A stretch of 64,000 nt of DNA from PNNG01 sp046291695 (GTDB lineage Bacteria > Bacteroidota > Bacteroidia > UBA7662). A program made the translations under genes and the position numbers. The DNA lies in assembly GCA_046291695.1 (NCBI GenBank), contig JBKBSO010000016.1:13561-77560 (forward strand), written 5' to 3'. Shown here piece by piece: positions 28,784-35,869 of the stretch; the first letter of the stretch is position 1, and every line of letters starts with the position of its first letter. Below the pieces are notes generated by a model. That model made no database searches. It was not told where the DNA came from and saw only the letters and a list, made by a program, of their open reading frames with translations.

Positions 28784-28799
28784 GAGGTGATTTGCAACG

Positions 28800-28827
28800 C
28801 TAAGATAGCCGAAAAAGGCTGCATCAA
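28800..28827 (-). promoter_or_regulatory. Candidate promoter of the polyprenyl synthase
   Basis: On the minus strand TTG (28827-28825), 17-nt spacer, then TATCTTAG (28807-28800) followed by CG, 16 nt upstream of the ATG. The -7 box is the TAnnTTAGCG variant. Confidence 0.5.
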
Positions 28828-28831
28828 GCAT

Positions 28832-28858
28832 AAAAAAACCCCGCCGCAGCGAGGTTCT
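28832..28858 (-). terminator. Intrinsic terminator of the exb operon
   Basis: On the minus strand an 8-bp stem AACCTCGC/GCGGGGTT (28856-28849 with 28844-28837, one G-T pair) and a 4-nt loop run into seven Ts (to 28832). It lies 20 nt after the last exbD stop and 5 nt before the -33 element of the next gene. Confidence 0.85.
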
Positions 28859-28878
28859 TCATAATTCCATTAAGTTGC

Positions 28879-29346
28879 TTAGTACACTTCGGAGCGGAGG
28901 CTCGAAGAATAATTTAGCTTAAGGGCATTCACCTTGCGAAGCTCCTGCTTCACATCGGTTACAATACCCATTTTGGTTTCCTGGTCGGCCTTAATTGAAG
29001 TCGTCAAAAAAGGTATTTCCGATTCCATACGCGCAGCCCGCTCTTTTTCGATAAACTCAGGCACTTGATTGGGAAGGGCAAAAGCATCGTTTAACTGAAT
29101 ACGTGGCGCCGTTCCAAATTTGGCCCGGTAAGTCTCCGTGGGTGCACCAATGTAAATGTAGCTCACCAAAGACTTTTTCTCAAGCTTCTGAATTTCGGTT
29201 GCTTGGGGTACTAGAACCTTCACCTTCAAATCGGTCTCCCGCAATACGGTTGACACCATAAAGAAAAACAAAAGCATGAAAACAATGTCGGGCAATGAGG
29301 AAGTGGATATCCCCGGGGCCGGTTTCTTTTTCTTAGCTAGTTTCAT
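28879..29346 (-). CDS. exbD: ExbD-family biopolymer transport protein (second copy)
   Basis: 155 residues from the ATG at 29346, 1 nt after the stop of the preceding exbD; a start 18 nt earlier would lie inside that gene. A short basic cytoplasmic stretch (MKLAKKKKPAPGISTSSL) is followed by one transmembrane helix whose start holds the conserved Asp (LPDIVFMLLFFFMVSTVL). A periplasmic domain ends in IVTDVKQELRKVNALKLNYSS. ExbD pairs with ExbB as a proton-driven stator that powers TonB. Two different exbD genes in a row are common in Bacteroidota. Confidence 0.92.
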   Translation of the reverse strand: MKLAKKKKPAPGISTSSLPDIVFMLLFFFMVSTVLRETDLKVKVLVPQATEIQKLEKKSLVSYIYIGAPTETYRAKFGTAPRIQLNDAFALPNQVPEFIEKERAARMESEIPFLTTSIKADQETKMGIVTDVKQELRKVNALKLNYSSSLRSEVY

Positions 29347-29347
29347 A

Positions 29348-29896
29348 TCAGTTTCCTCCTCCAAAATCTTCAGGTTCTGCTTCAGAAATTACCTGGCGGT
29401 AATAATCACGGATCTCATCCTGCTGTTCCTGTGTGAGCTTATCAAATGCACGTCCAAAATCCGCTTGTGCCTTTGACTCACGCAATTCGTTGTAAGCCGC
29501 CTTCAATTCGTTGTGAACCTGTATGTACAGGTTATACGAAGTCCCGCGGTCGTTTTTCAACGAAATTACCGCCTTTTGAGGCGTTTCGGCCAGTTCAGGA
29601 TCGTTGTAAGGATTGTCGATGAAGGTTTTAGTGGTCTTCTTCAAATCCTTAATGCCAATAGGCTTGCCATCTACCAACAACTGGTCGGCTGCATTCACGA
29701 GTACTTTCAGTACGTTACGTTCTTTCAGCTTGATGTTGTCGATAGGTTTATCATCTTCAGGCATAGGTGGGAGCCTGATGGCGATACCCTTATCAGTATC
29801 GATGGTTGTGGTTACCAGAAAGAATATCAGCAGCAGGAAGGCGATGTCGGCCATCGAGCCTGCGTTCACTTCGGGTGTTCCTCTGCTCTTCTTCAT
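29348..29896 (-). CDS. exbD: ExbD-family biopolymer transport protein (first copy)
   Basis: 182 residues. N-terminal KKSRGTPEVNAGSMADIAFLLLIFFLVTTTID holds the single membrane helix with its conserved Asp (SMADIAF). A periplasmic domain of about 110 residues follows, then a charged C-terminal tail (QDEIRDYYRQVISEAEPEDFGGGN) absent from the second copy. It directly abuts the gene before it and is 1 nt from the next. The two ExbD copies are only distantly similar, so they may form a mixed dimer or serve different TonB proteins. Confidence 0.92.
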   Translation of the reverse strand: MKKSRGTPEVNAGSMADIAFLLLIFFLVTTTIDTDKGIAIRLPPMPEDDKPIDNIKLKERNVLKVLVNAADQLLVDGKPIGIKDLKKTTKTFIDNPYNDPELAETPQKAVISLKNDRGTSYNLYIQVHNELKAAYNELRESKAQADFGRAFDKLTQEQQDEIRDYYRQVISEAEPEDFGGGN

Positions 29897-30226
29897 TTAC
29901 TTAAATGCTTTGTAGATCTCACCAGCAATGGCCATTACAATGGCGCCCAGGCCTAATGTGTACATCATGATGAGTACAGCACCTACCATTTTCGATGAGG
30001 TCTCGGTTACACCATACTTAACGTAGGAATCTAACACTTCATTGCCGGAAAGCATATAGCTGAAGAAAAACACAACCGCCACTCCCCCAATGCCTACCAG
30101 GGCACGCTTGGCTTTTTCCATATCGCCAATCATGGTAATTATAGGGAAGATGATGGCTCCCAACGCCCCCACACCCAATAGGGTATAGGTGATGATGAGG
30201 AGAATATTTACGGTTACATCACTCAT
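29897..30226 (-). CDS. Small membrane protein of the exb operon
   Basis: 109 residues with three predicted membrane helices (ILLIITYTLLGVGALGAIIFPII; ALVGIGGVAVVFFFSYML; MVGAVLIMMYTLGLGAIVMAIAGEI). No known domain is recognisable. Genes of this size and shape between exbB and exbD are common in Bacteroidota, so it is probably an accessory part of the TonB energiser. It sits 7 nt after exbB and directly before the first exbD. Function unknown. Confidence 0.8.
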   Translation of the reverse strand: MSDVTVNILLIITYTLLGVGALGAIIFPIITMIGDMEKAKRALVGIGGVAVVFFFSYMLSGNEVLDSYVKYGVTETSSKMVGAVLIMMYTLGLGAIVMAIAGEIYKAFK

Positions 30227-30233
30227 AACTTAC

Positions 30234-31061
30234 TTATTTTTGGGCTTCGTACTTCACCAGAATGTCGATGAGCGAAATGCTCGCATCTTCCATGGCGTTT
30301 ACTAGGCTGTCAACTTTTGATACCAGGTAGTTGTAAAAAATCTGCAGGATAACCGCTACAATCAAACCAGCTACCGTAGTCAAGAGGGCTACTTTAATAC
30401 CACCAGCTACCAAAGATGGGCTGATGTCTCCCGCTGCTTCAATAGCATCAAAGGCCGAAATCATACCTACTACCGTACCCATGAACCCGAGCATCGGTGC
30501 CAAGGCAATGAATAGCGAAATCCAAATCAAACCACGCTCCATCTGTGCCATCTGCACCGAACCGTAAGAAACAATCGACTTCTCAACGATCTCAATGCCC
30601 TCGTGTGCACGATCAAGTCCCTGGTAAAAAATACTGGCTACCGGACCGCGGGTATCGCGACAAACAGCCTTCGCAGCGTCAACACCCCCAGCCTTTATAG
30701 CATCTTCTATCTTGGCAAGCAGCTTATTGGTGTTGGTACTCGACAAATTGAGGTAAATGATACGCTCAACCACAATGGCCAAACCAATAATCAAACAAAT
30801 CAATACGGGGCTCATCCATTCCCAGCCGCCTTCAATAAACTTTTGCTTGATCACATAGTGAATGCCTTGCTTCGGAGGAGCCGCTTCTTCTTCCTCTTCT
30901 ACCATAGGCGCAGCTTCTGCTTCCTCGGCTTCATCGGCTTCGTCGCCTTCTTCCATTTGCTCCATCGCCTCGGCTGCAGCCTGGTCGTCCTGAGCGTTAA
31001 CCATTACCGTGGTAGTCACGCCAATGACGATGGCGAGCATAACCATGAACACTTTTTTCAT
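30234..31061 (-). CDS. exbB: ExbB-family proton channel protein with acidic linker
   Basis: 275 residues. An N-terminal hydrophobic segment (VFMVMLAIVIGVTTTVMVNA) is followed by a strongly acidic linker at about 24-68 (QMEEGDEADEAEEAEAAP, then VEEEEEAAPPKQG). The MotA/TolQ/ExbB core follows with three membrane helices (WMSPVLICLIIGLAIVVERIIYL; LIWISLFIALAPMLGFMGTVVGMI; KVALLTTVAGLIVAVILQIFYNYLV). It forms the pentameric channel around ExbD and passes protons to power TonB. The acidic stretch and extra N-terminal segment are not in E. coli ExbB. It is the first gene of the four-gene cluster. Confidence 0.93.
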   Translation of the reverse strand: MKKVFMVMLAIVIGVTTTVMVNAQDDQAAAEAMEQMEEGDEADEAEEAEAAPMVEEEEEAAPPKQGIHYVIKQKFIEGGWEWMSPVLICLIIGLAIVVERIIYLNLSSTNTNKLLAKIEDAIKAGGVDAAKAVCRDTRGPVASIFYQGLDRAHEGIEIVEKSIVSYGSVQMAQMERGLIWISLFIALAPMLGFMGTVVGMISAFDAIEAAGDISPSLVAGGIKVALLTTVAGLIVAVILQIFYNYLVSKVDSLVNAMEDASISLIDILVKYEAQK

Positions 31062-31138
31062 AATTGATTTTGTTGTTTAAATTGTTTCATCAGGTTAATA
31101 TCGTTGTTAATCAAGCCCATGCAGCTGTTTGAGCATTG

Positions 31139-31225
31139 CGGAGAGAGCGGGATTCGAACCCGCGATACCCTTTCGAGTATACACACTTTCCAGGCGTGCT
31201 CCTTCAACCACTCGGACACCTCTCC
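31139..31225 (-). tRNA. tRNA-Ser (anticodon GGA)
   Basis: 87 nt on the minus strand. The acceptor stem GGAGAGG pairs with TCTCTCC (one G-T), the discriminator base is G, and CCA is not encoded. The anticodon loop CTGGAAA gives anticodon GGA. A long variable arm (TATACTCGAAAGGGTATC) and a T-arm GCGGGTTCGAATCCCGC identify a class II serine tRNA. A likely -7 box TATATTGG lies at 31256-31249 on the same strand. Confidence 0.97.
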
Positions 31226-31294
31226 TTTCCGGCCTCGATTTAACGGTGCCAATATACGAAAATTCTATACACACATAAGATTAAGCCTATTTTA

Positions 31295-32323
31295 TCAAAT
31301 TTTTGACAACTCCCCGACAATAGGCAATTCGAAGTGTTCTGCCAGTTGTGTGCCCCGCAATCCTAACCCTAACAAATGCATGCCTTTGGTAATGGCGGCT
31401 TCAAAAGTCATGTCGTGGCCCGTTGTAACCCCTATTTGCTGCAAGCGTGCACTGGTTTCATACTTACCCAACTCTACCGATCCTCCGTGGCATTGGGTAA
31501 GGTCGATGATGGTTTTGCCCCGCTTAATAAAATGCTGAAGCGCTGCTATAAACCAGTCAGCAGTGGGGGCGTTTCCTGCACCATAGGCCTCAAGCAACAA
31601 CAGTTCGAGTCCTGCCGTATCTAAGATGCTCCTTAGCAGTTCCTCCCCCAAGCCCGGGAAAAGCTTAAGGCTGGCTATTTGGGTACCAATTTTGGTTTGG
31701 AGGTTTAAATCGCCTTCTGCAACCGGGAGTATATAATTATCATGATAGCGGATGCGGATGCCCGCTTCGGCCAAAGCCGGATAGTTGGGTGAATGAAAGG
31801 CTTCAAATTTTTCGGCATTGTATTTTATTACCCGATTGCCCCTAAAAAGCTGGTAATCGAAATATAAACACACTTCCGGCACCCGACTTCTTCCACCACC
31901 ATCTTGTGCGGCTGCAATTTCTATGCTGGTAATCAGATTTTCTTTGGCATCGGTGCGCACATGACCAACAGGCAATTGGGAGCCGGTAAGCACCACCGTT
32001 TTACGCAGGTTTTGCAGCATAAAACTCAGGGCACTCGCTGTGTAGGCCATGGTGTCGCTACCATGCAAAATCACAAAGCCATCGTATTGGTTGTAGTGAG
32101 TTGCAATGATATTGGCTAGTCGTACCCAGATTTCCGGGCATACATTACTCGAATCGATGGGTTTTTCGAAAGCATGGGCATCTATCTGATAGCCAAAGCT
32201 GCTGATTTCGGGTACCTGTGCTAAAATTTGATCGAGGTTAAACGGCCGTAGCTGCCCACTTTCGGGTTCACGTATCATGCCAATGGTGCCGCCTGTATAA
32301 ATAAGGAGGATACGCCTGCTCAT
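31295..32323 (-). CDS. ansA: Type I L-asparaginase
   Basis: 342 residues. The N-terminal catalytic motif is YTGGTIGM (Thr about residue 13), and the second catalytic region is DGFVILHGSDTMAYTASALSFML with its Thr-Lys-Asp set (VRTDAKENL). It hydrolyses L-asparagine to aspartate and ammonia. The absence of a signal peptide fits the cytoplasmic type I enzyme. Its ATG overlaps the tatD stop by 4 nt, so it is the third gene of a deacetylase-tatD-ansA operon. No clear terminator is visible in the 69 bp to the tRNA. Confidence 0.95.
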   Translation of the reverse strand: MSRRILLIYTGGTIGMIREPESGQLRPFNLDQILAQVPEISSFGYQIDAHAFEKPIDSSNVCPEIWVRLANIIATHYNQYDGFVILHGSDTMAYTASALSFMLQNLRKTVVLTGSQLPVGHVRTDAKENLITSIEIAAAQDGGGRSRVPEVCLYFDYQLFRGNRVIKYNAEKFEAFHSPNYPALAEAGIRIRYHDNYILPVAEGDLNLQTKIGTQIASLKLFPGLGEELLRSILDTAGLELLLLEAYGAGNAPTADWFIAALQHFIKRGKTIIDLTQCHGGSVELGKYETSARLQQIGVTTGHDMTFEAAITKGMHLLGLGLRGTQLAEHFELPIVGELSKI

Positions 32324-33078
32324 AAATTAAAAAGTTTGCGGGCATTCGCCGTAGTTAATGCCCCTACCTCCGCAGTACTCATGCCCCAAAGCCCGGCCAA
32401 ACAGTCGGCAACATGAAGAACATATGCACTTTCATTACGCTTTCCTCTAAACGGCACGGGGGCAAGGTAGGGGCTGTCGGTTTCGAGGATTACTTTGCTG
32501 CGGTCGACTTTGGCAATCAATTGCCTGAGCGCTTCGTTGGCCTTGTAGGTTAGTACGCCGCCTATGCCCAGGTACATGCCCCGGGCAATTATTGCATGCG
32601 CTTCTTCCTCGCTTCCTGAAAAACAATGAAAAACACCTTTTATGGGCTTATCAGCGAGCAATTCCAGGATAATGCCAGTGCTTTCGCGCGAGTGGATGAC
32701 TACCGGGAGTCCGAGTTCAAGCGACCAATCCAATTGTCGCAAAAAAGCTGCTTTTTGCTCGGCCAGATTATCTTGCCGCCAATATAAATCGATACCAATT
32801 TCGCCTACCGCCACGTATGTGCGCTTGGCAAACCAAGGGTAAAGCAGATCAAGTTGCTCGGCCCAATCATTTTCTACAGAGCCGGGGTGAAGACCCATCA
32901 TACTCCTGATATGCTTGGGATGCGCATCCTCAAGCCGGTGCATGGGACCCACACTTTCCAGGTCGATATTGGGCAACAACATGAGCTCAATGCCCGCTGC
33001 AATGGCTCGTTGCAACATGTCTTCCCGGTCACTGTCGAATTGTTTGCTATATAAATGGGTATGGGTATCTATAAACAT
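32320..33078 (-). CDS. tatD: TatD-family metal-dependent deoxyribonuclease
   Basis: 252 residues from the ATG at 33078. A longer frame runs back into the deacetylase gene and lacks support. Metal-binding residues appear in order: FIDTHTHLY (His6, His8), GEIGIDLYW (Glu), VIHSRES (His), HCFSGSEEE (His) and ILETDSPYLAP (Asp). TatD enzymes are TIM-barrel nucleases acting on DNA 3' ends. It starts 2 nt after the deacetylase stop and overlaps ansA by 4 nt. Confidence 0.95.
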   Translation of the reverse strand: MFIDTHTHLYSKQFDSDREDMLQRAIAAGIELMLLPNIDLESVGPMHRLEDAHPKHIRSMMGLHPGSVENDWAEQLDLLYPWFAKRTYVAVGEIGIDLYWRQDNLAEQKAAFLRQLDWSLELGLPVVIHSRESTGIILELLADKPIKGVFHCFSGSEEEAHAIIARGMYLGIGGVLTYKANEALRQLIAKVDRSKVILETDSPYLAPVPFRGKRNESAYVLHVADCLAGLWGMSTAEVGALTTANARKLFNL

Positions 33079-33080
33079 GC

Positions 33081-33686
33081 TCAAAGGGTTGCAAAACGAA
33101 AATCGTTTTGTTGGAGGTATTTCAACACCGGTTCTAAACAGCCCATAATGTTGGGCTGCGCCTTGATGCTGTCGTGAAAGACTAAAATATCGCCAGCCCG
33201 CACCTTGCCGGTGATGTTGGCCACACATTGGTCGGGACTCTGCCGGCGGTCGTAATCCTCACTCAATATCGACCACAATACAATTTTATAGCGCTGCCGT
33301 AAGGCCCGAACCTGTCTGGGCGTAATGCGCCCATAAGGGGGCCGAAACAAATCACTGCCAATGGCCTCGTCGGCCTTGAGGATGCTCTTGTAGTAAGTCA
33401 GGTTGTCGGTTTTCCACGCATCTGGATGATCCCAGGTGTGGTTGCCTGTGCGATGACCTTCACTTAAGATGCGCTGATATATATCGGGATAGCGGGCTAC
33501 ATGCTTACCCAGGCAAAAAAAAGTGGCTTTCGCATTATATTTCGCTAAGGTATCGAGCACCCAAGGGGTTACTTCCGGAATAGGACCATCGTCGAAGGTG
33601 AGGTACACCTGCCGGTCAGAGGGTTTATAATCACCCCAATCAACCGAAGGGGTGATACGCCGTATAAAATCGGGTGTTCGAAACAA
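33081..33686 (-). CDS. Polysaccharide deacetylase (NodB domain)
   Basis: 201 residues, starting at a TTG (33686). An in-frame stop lies four codons upstream and a perfect -7 box (TACTTTTG) sits 15 nt before the TTG, so this start is well supported. NodB motifs are visible: TFDDGP near residue 30, HTWDHPD (zinc histidines), FRPPYGRITP and a final VFHDS. There is no signal peptide in this frame. It removes acetyl groups from amino sugars of peptidoglycan or another glycan. It leads an operon with tatD and ansA. Confidence 0.92.
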   Translation of the reverse strand: MFRTPDFIRRITPSVDWGDYKPSDRQVYLTFDDGPIPEVTPWVLDTLAKYNAKATFFCLGKHVARYPDIYQRILSEGHRTGNHTWDHPDAWKTDNLTYYKSILKADEAIGSDLFRPPYGRITPRQVRALRQRYKIVLWSILSEDYDRRQSPDQCVANITGKVRAGDILVFHDSIKAQPNIMGCLEPVLKYLQQNDFRFATL

Positions 33687-33701
33687 GGCCGTGCTTTACT
33701 G

Positions 33702-33709
33702 CAAAAGTA
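33702..33709 (-). promoter_or_regulatory. -7 element of the deacetylase-tatD-ansA operon
   Basis: TACTTTTG on the minus strand is a perfect match to TAnnTTTG and lies 15 nt upstream of the TTG start codon, which it helps to fix. No convincing -33 TTG was seen. Confidence 0.55.
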
Positions 33710-33784
33710 ATGAAAGCCCTGCATTTGCACTAATGCTTCCACCTATTGTATGTTTACAGCAATTATACTGTAATTTTACCTTTC

Positions 33785-34303
33785 ATGTTGAAGGCTTTAG
33801 GAATCATAATGCTGGTGATGGGCTTAGCCATTCACACGGCCCGGGCGGGAATGCAGCATGCTTCCTCACCCGACAGCCTCTGTCATGATGATTTTCTTTT
33901 GCCCAAAGCCACACAATATGGGTTGCATCCAGGCGAAATCAACCGACCCGAACTGCTGCTGCTTTTTGAGCATTGGCGGGCTACACCCTATCGGTATGGC
34001 GGAAAAACTGAGCAGGGCATCGACTGCTCAGGCTTTGTGCATGTGGTGCTTCGTACTGTTTTTGAAACGGAATTACGCGGCGGTTCTGCCCAGTTGTACC
34101 AGCAGGTACAGCGACTAGACCGTGCCGATATGCAGGAGGGTGATTTGGTATTTTTCAGAATCAGGCGCGGACAAATATCGCATGTAGGCATTTATTTGTC
34201 GAACAACAAATTCATGCATGCCACTACCCGGGGCGGGGTGATGATTAGTGATTTGAATGAGCCGTATTACAAGCGGTATTTTGCAGGGGCGGGGAGGATT
34301 TGA
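33785..34303 (+). CDS. NlpC/P60 family cell-wall hydrolase
   Basis: 172 residues from the ATG at 33785. The sequence opens with a hydrophobic signal segment (LKALGIIMLVMGLAIHTARA). The NlpC/P60 domain has the catalytic Cys in GIDCSGFVHVVL, the His in ISHVGIYLSNN and a third polar residue near FMHATTRGG. It cleaves peptide bonds in peptidoglycan stems (gamma-D-Glu-diamino acid type) in the periplasm. It is divergent from the deacetylase gene with about 100 bp between starts, so two wall-modifying genes share a control region. Confidence 0.93.
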   Translation: MLKALGIIMLVMGLAIHTARAGMQHASSPDSLCHDDFLLPKATQYGLHPGEINRPELLLLFEHWRATPYRYGGKTEQGIDCSGFVHVVLRTVFETELRGGSAQLYQQVQRLDRADMQEGDLVFFRIRRGQISHVGIYLSNNKFMHATTRGGVMISDLNEPYYKRYFAGAGRI

Positions 34304-34309
34304 ATTCGG

Positions 34310-34666
34310 GATTCATCGCGTGCCTGCGCTTGCTATTCAAAATTCACAATTGGAACGGTGTATAACCCAATGGGAGCGACTTCCATCATACGACGGCGAA
34401 TTTGAAATCCCGAATCGGCTAAGGCCTCTCGGGATGCCGCAATTTGCTATTTGCATGTGCAGCATTTGCAATTCGGTGCAGGCGATTACCCAATGCGTAC
34501 ACCTTCGATTACAAGATTTGTTGTTAACATTCGAAACGCAGCTTAATCCAGTGAGCAAGGCGCTCATTGCATTATTGCTGCAGCTATATGGTGCTTTGAC
34601 CATCGTGCATAGGCAGACGATGCGCCTGCGCTCGCTGCATCCAAAAAACCGTAGGACCCCGGCGGT
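34310..34666. repeat. Intergenic repeat region
   Basis: No gene is supported here; the plus-strand frame crossing it has no family features. The part 34310-34420 resembles 60421-60715: a segment of the form TTCATYGCGYGCCTGCG, AT-rich copies of AATTTGAAAT, and TATAACCCAATG followed by a CTTC(C/G)ATCAT phrase. The rest (34425-34660) holds short direct echoes such as TTTGCTATTTGCA/CATTTGCAATT. It lies between the NlpC gene and the convergent epimerase gene. Confidence 0.6.
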
Positions 34667-35563
34667 TTATTGTCTCATCAAATTATTCAACGCCTTATAT
34701 ACCGTTTCGTATTCGCAGCGGAAACCGGTTTGCTGGATTTTTTCGTTGGAAACCAATTGCGATTGTAATACGGTATCGGCCATTTCGCCTAAGACCAGTC
34801 GAAGCGCAAAGGCAGGCACCCACATCCAGAGCGGGCGTTTCATGGCGCGGCCCAGGGCTTTCATAAAGGTGTATTGCTCCACCGGTAGTGGGGCAACCGC
34901 ATTGTAGGTGCCTTGACATTGCTCATTTTCGATGAGGTGAATGATCATCCGGCACAAATCGTCGAGGTGAATCCAGCTCATCATCTGTTTGCCTGAACCC
35001 AGCACCCCACCGGCGAAGAACTTAAAGGGCATCATCATTTTGGGCAGGGCGCCACCTTCGGTACTCAACACAATACCTATGCGGAGGGTGCACAGGCGGG
35101 CAAAGCTCGCTGCCGGGGCTGCGGCTGCTTCCCAGGCTTCGCACACTTCGGCTAAAAAGCCTTGTCCCATTTCACTGTCTTCGGTACAAAGCGTTTGGCC
35201 GGCATCGCCGTAATAACCGATTGCTGAGGCGCTGATGAAGGTTCGTGGCTTTTTAGCCGGCCAAGCCATGGCATCGAGTAATAATTTGGTGCCTTCAACC
35301 CGCGAGCGCATAATTTCTTGCTTGCGGCTCACACTCCAGGCTTTATCGGCCACCCCTGCACCCGCTAAATGCACTACATGCTCTACCCCTTCGAATACGG
35401 TTGGATCGAGCTTGCTTTCGGCTATGTCCCAGGCAAAAGTTTGCACCCCATGCTGCTGACCAGCAGTACGGCCAATATGTGCCACTTCGTATCCTTTGTC
35501 TTGCAACATCTGGGTAAGTCGGCTACCCACCAATCCACTACCCCCGGTGATTAATACTTTCAT
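34667..35563 (-). CDS. TIGR01777-family NAD(P)-dependent epimerase
   Basis: 298 residues. The Rossmann motif GGSGLVG is at 7-13. The extended SDR features are HLAGAGVADKAW, ISASAIGYYGD (YxxxD variant of the active site) and SWIHLDDLCRMI, followed by the C-terminal DUF1731-like segment (PAFALRLVLGEMADTVLQSQ...KIQQTGFRCEY). This is the YfcH/TIGR01777 family, whose substrate is not established. It has its own promoter (35578-35585) and is divergent from sucA. Length is normal. Confidence 0.93.
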   Translation of the reverse strand: MKVLITGGSGLVGSRLTQMLQDKGYEVAHIGRTAGQQHGVQTFAWDIAESKLDPTVFEGVEHVVHLAGAGVADKAWSVSRKQEIMRSRVEGTKLLLDAMAWPAKKPRTFISASAIGYYGDAGQTLCTEDSEMGQGFLAEVCEAWEAAAAPAASFARLCTLRIGIVLSTEGGALPKMMMPFKFFAGGVLGSGKQMMSWIHLDDLCRMIIHLIENEQCQGTYNAVAPLPVEQYTFMKALGRAMKRPLWMWVPAFALRLVLGEMADTVLQSQLVSNEKIQQTGFRCEYETVYKALNNLMRQ

Positions 35564-35577
35564 ACTAGGCCTTTGTT

Positions 35578-35585
35578 CAAAAGTA
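35578..35585 (-). promoter_or_regulatory. -7 element of the epimerase gene
   Basis: TACTTTTG on the minus strand, 14 nt upstream of the ATG at 35563; perfect match to TAnnTTTG. No clear -33 TTG at 17-20 nt. Confidence 0.5.
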
Positions 35586-35839
35586 AGGATTTTGAAGCGC
35601 TATTGTTTGGGTTTTGGCAATTGTATTGGTTTTAAGCAAAATGTTTATACCTGAATAAAGCGGTAAGCGGGCAGGCCTAGGGCTCCTTGGTTGGCCTGCT
35701 TCTTAAACGCTGGAGGCATGGCTTGAGCGACCCAAGGAGTAATTGCTCCAATGACGCATTATTGTTGCAGTTGCAACATAAAAACAACATAAATCAGCCG
35801 CTTAATGGTCTAAATCCGTAAATTGCAACAAAAGGGGCG

Positions 35840-35847
35840 TACCTTTG
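35840..35847 (+). promoter_or_regulatory. -7 element of sucAB
   Basis: TACCTTTG, perfect match to TAnnTTTG, 22 nt before the sucA ATG. A TTG at 35823-35825 is only 14 nt upstream, so the -33 element is uncertain. The remainder of the 306-bp gap 35564-35869 holds GTTGCAGTTGCAAC-like inverted sequence near 35764-35777 but no gene. Confidence 0.5.
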
Positions 35848-35869
35848 TGCCCGATATAAGCCAAGCTGC

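Noticed and set aside
34257..34907. 216-residue plus-strand frame after the NlpC gene
   Set aside because: It crosses the intergenic repeat and runs antisense into the epimerase gene; no domain is visible.
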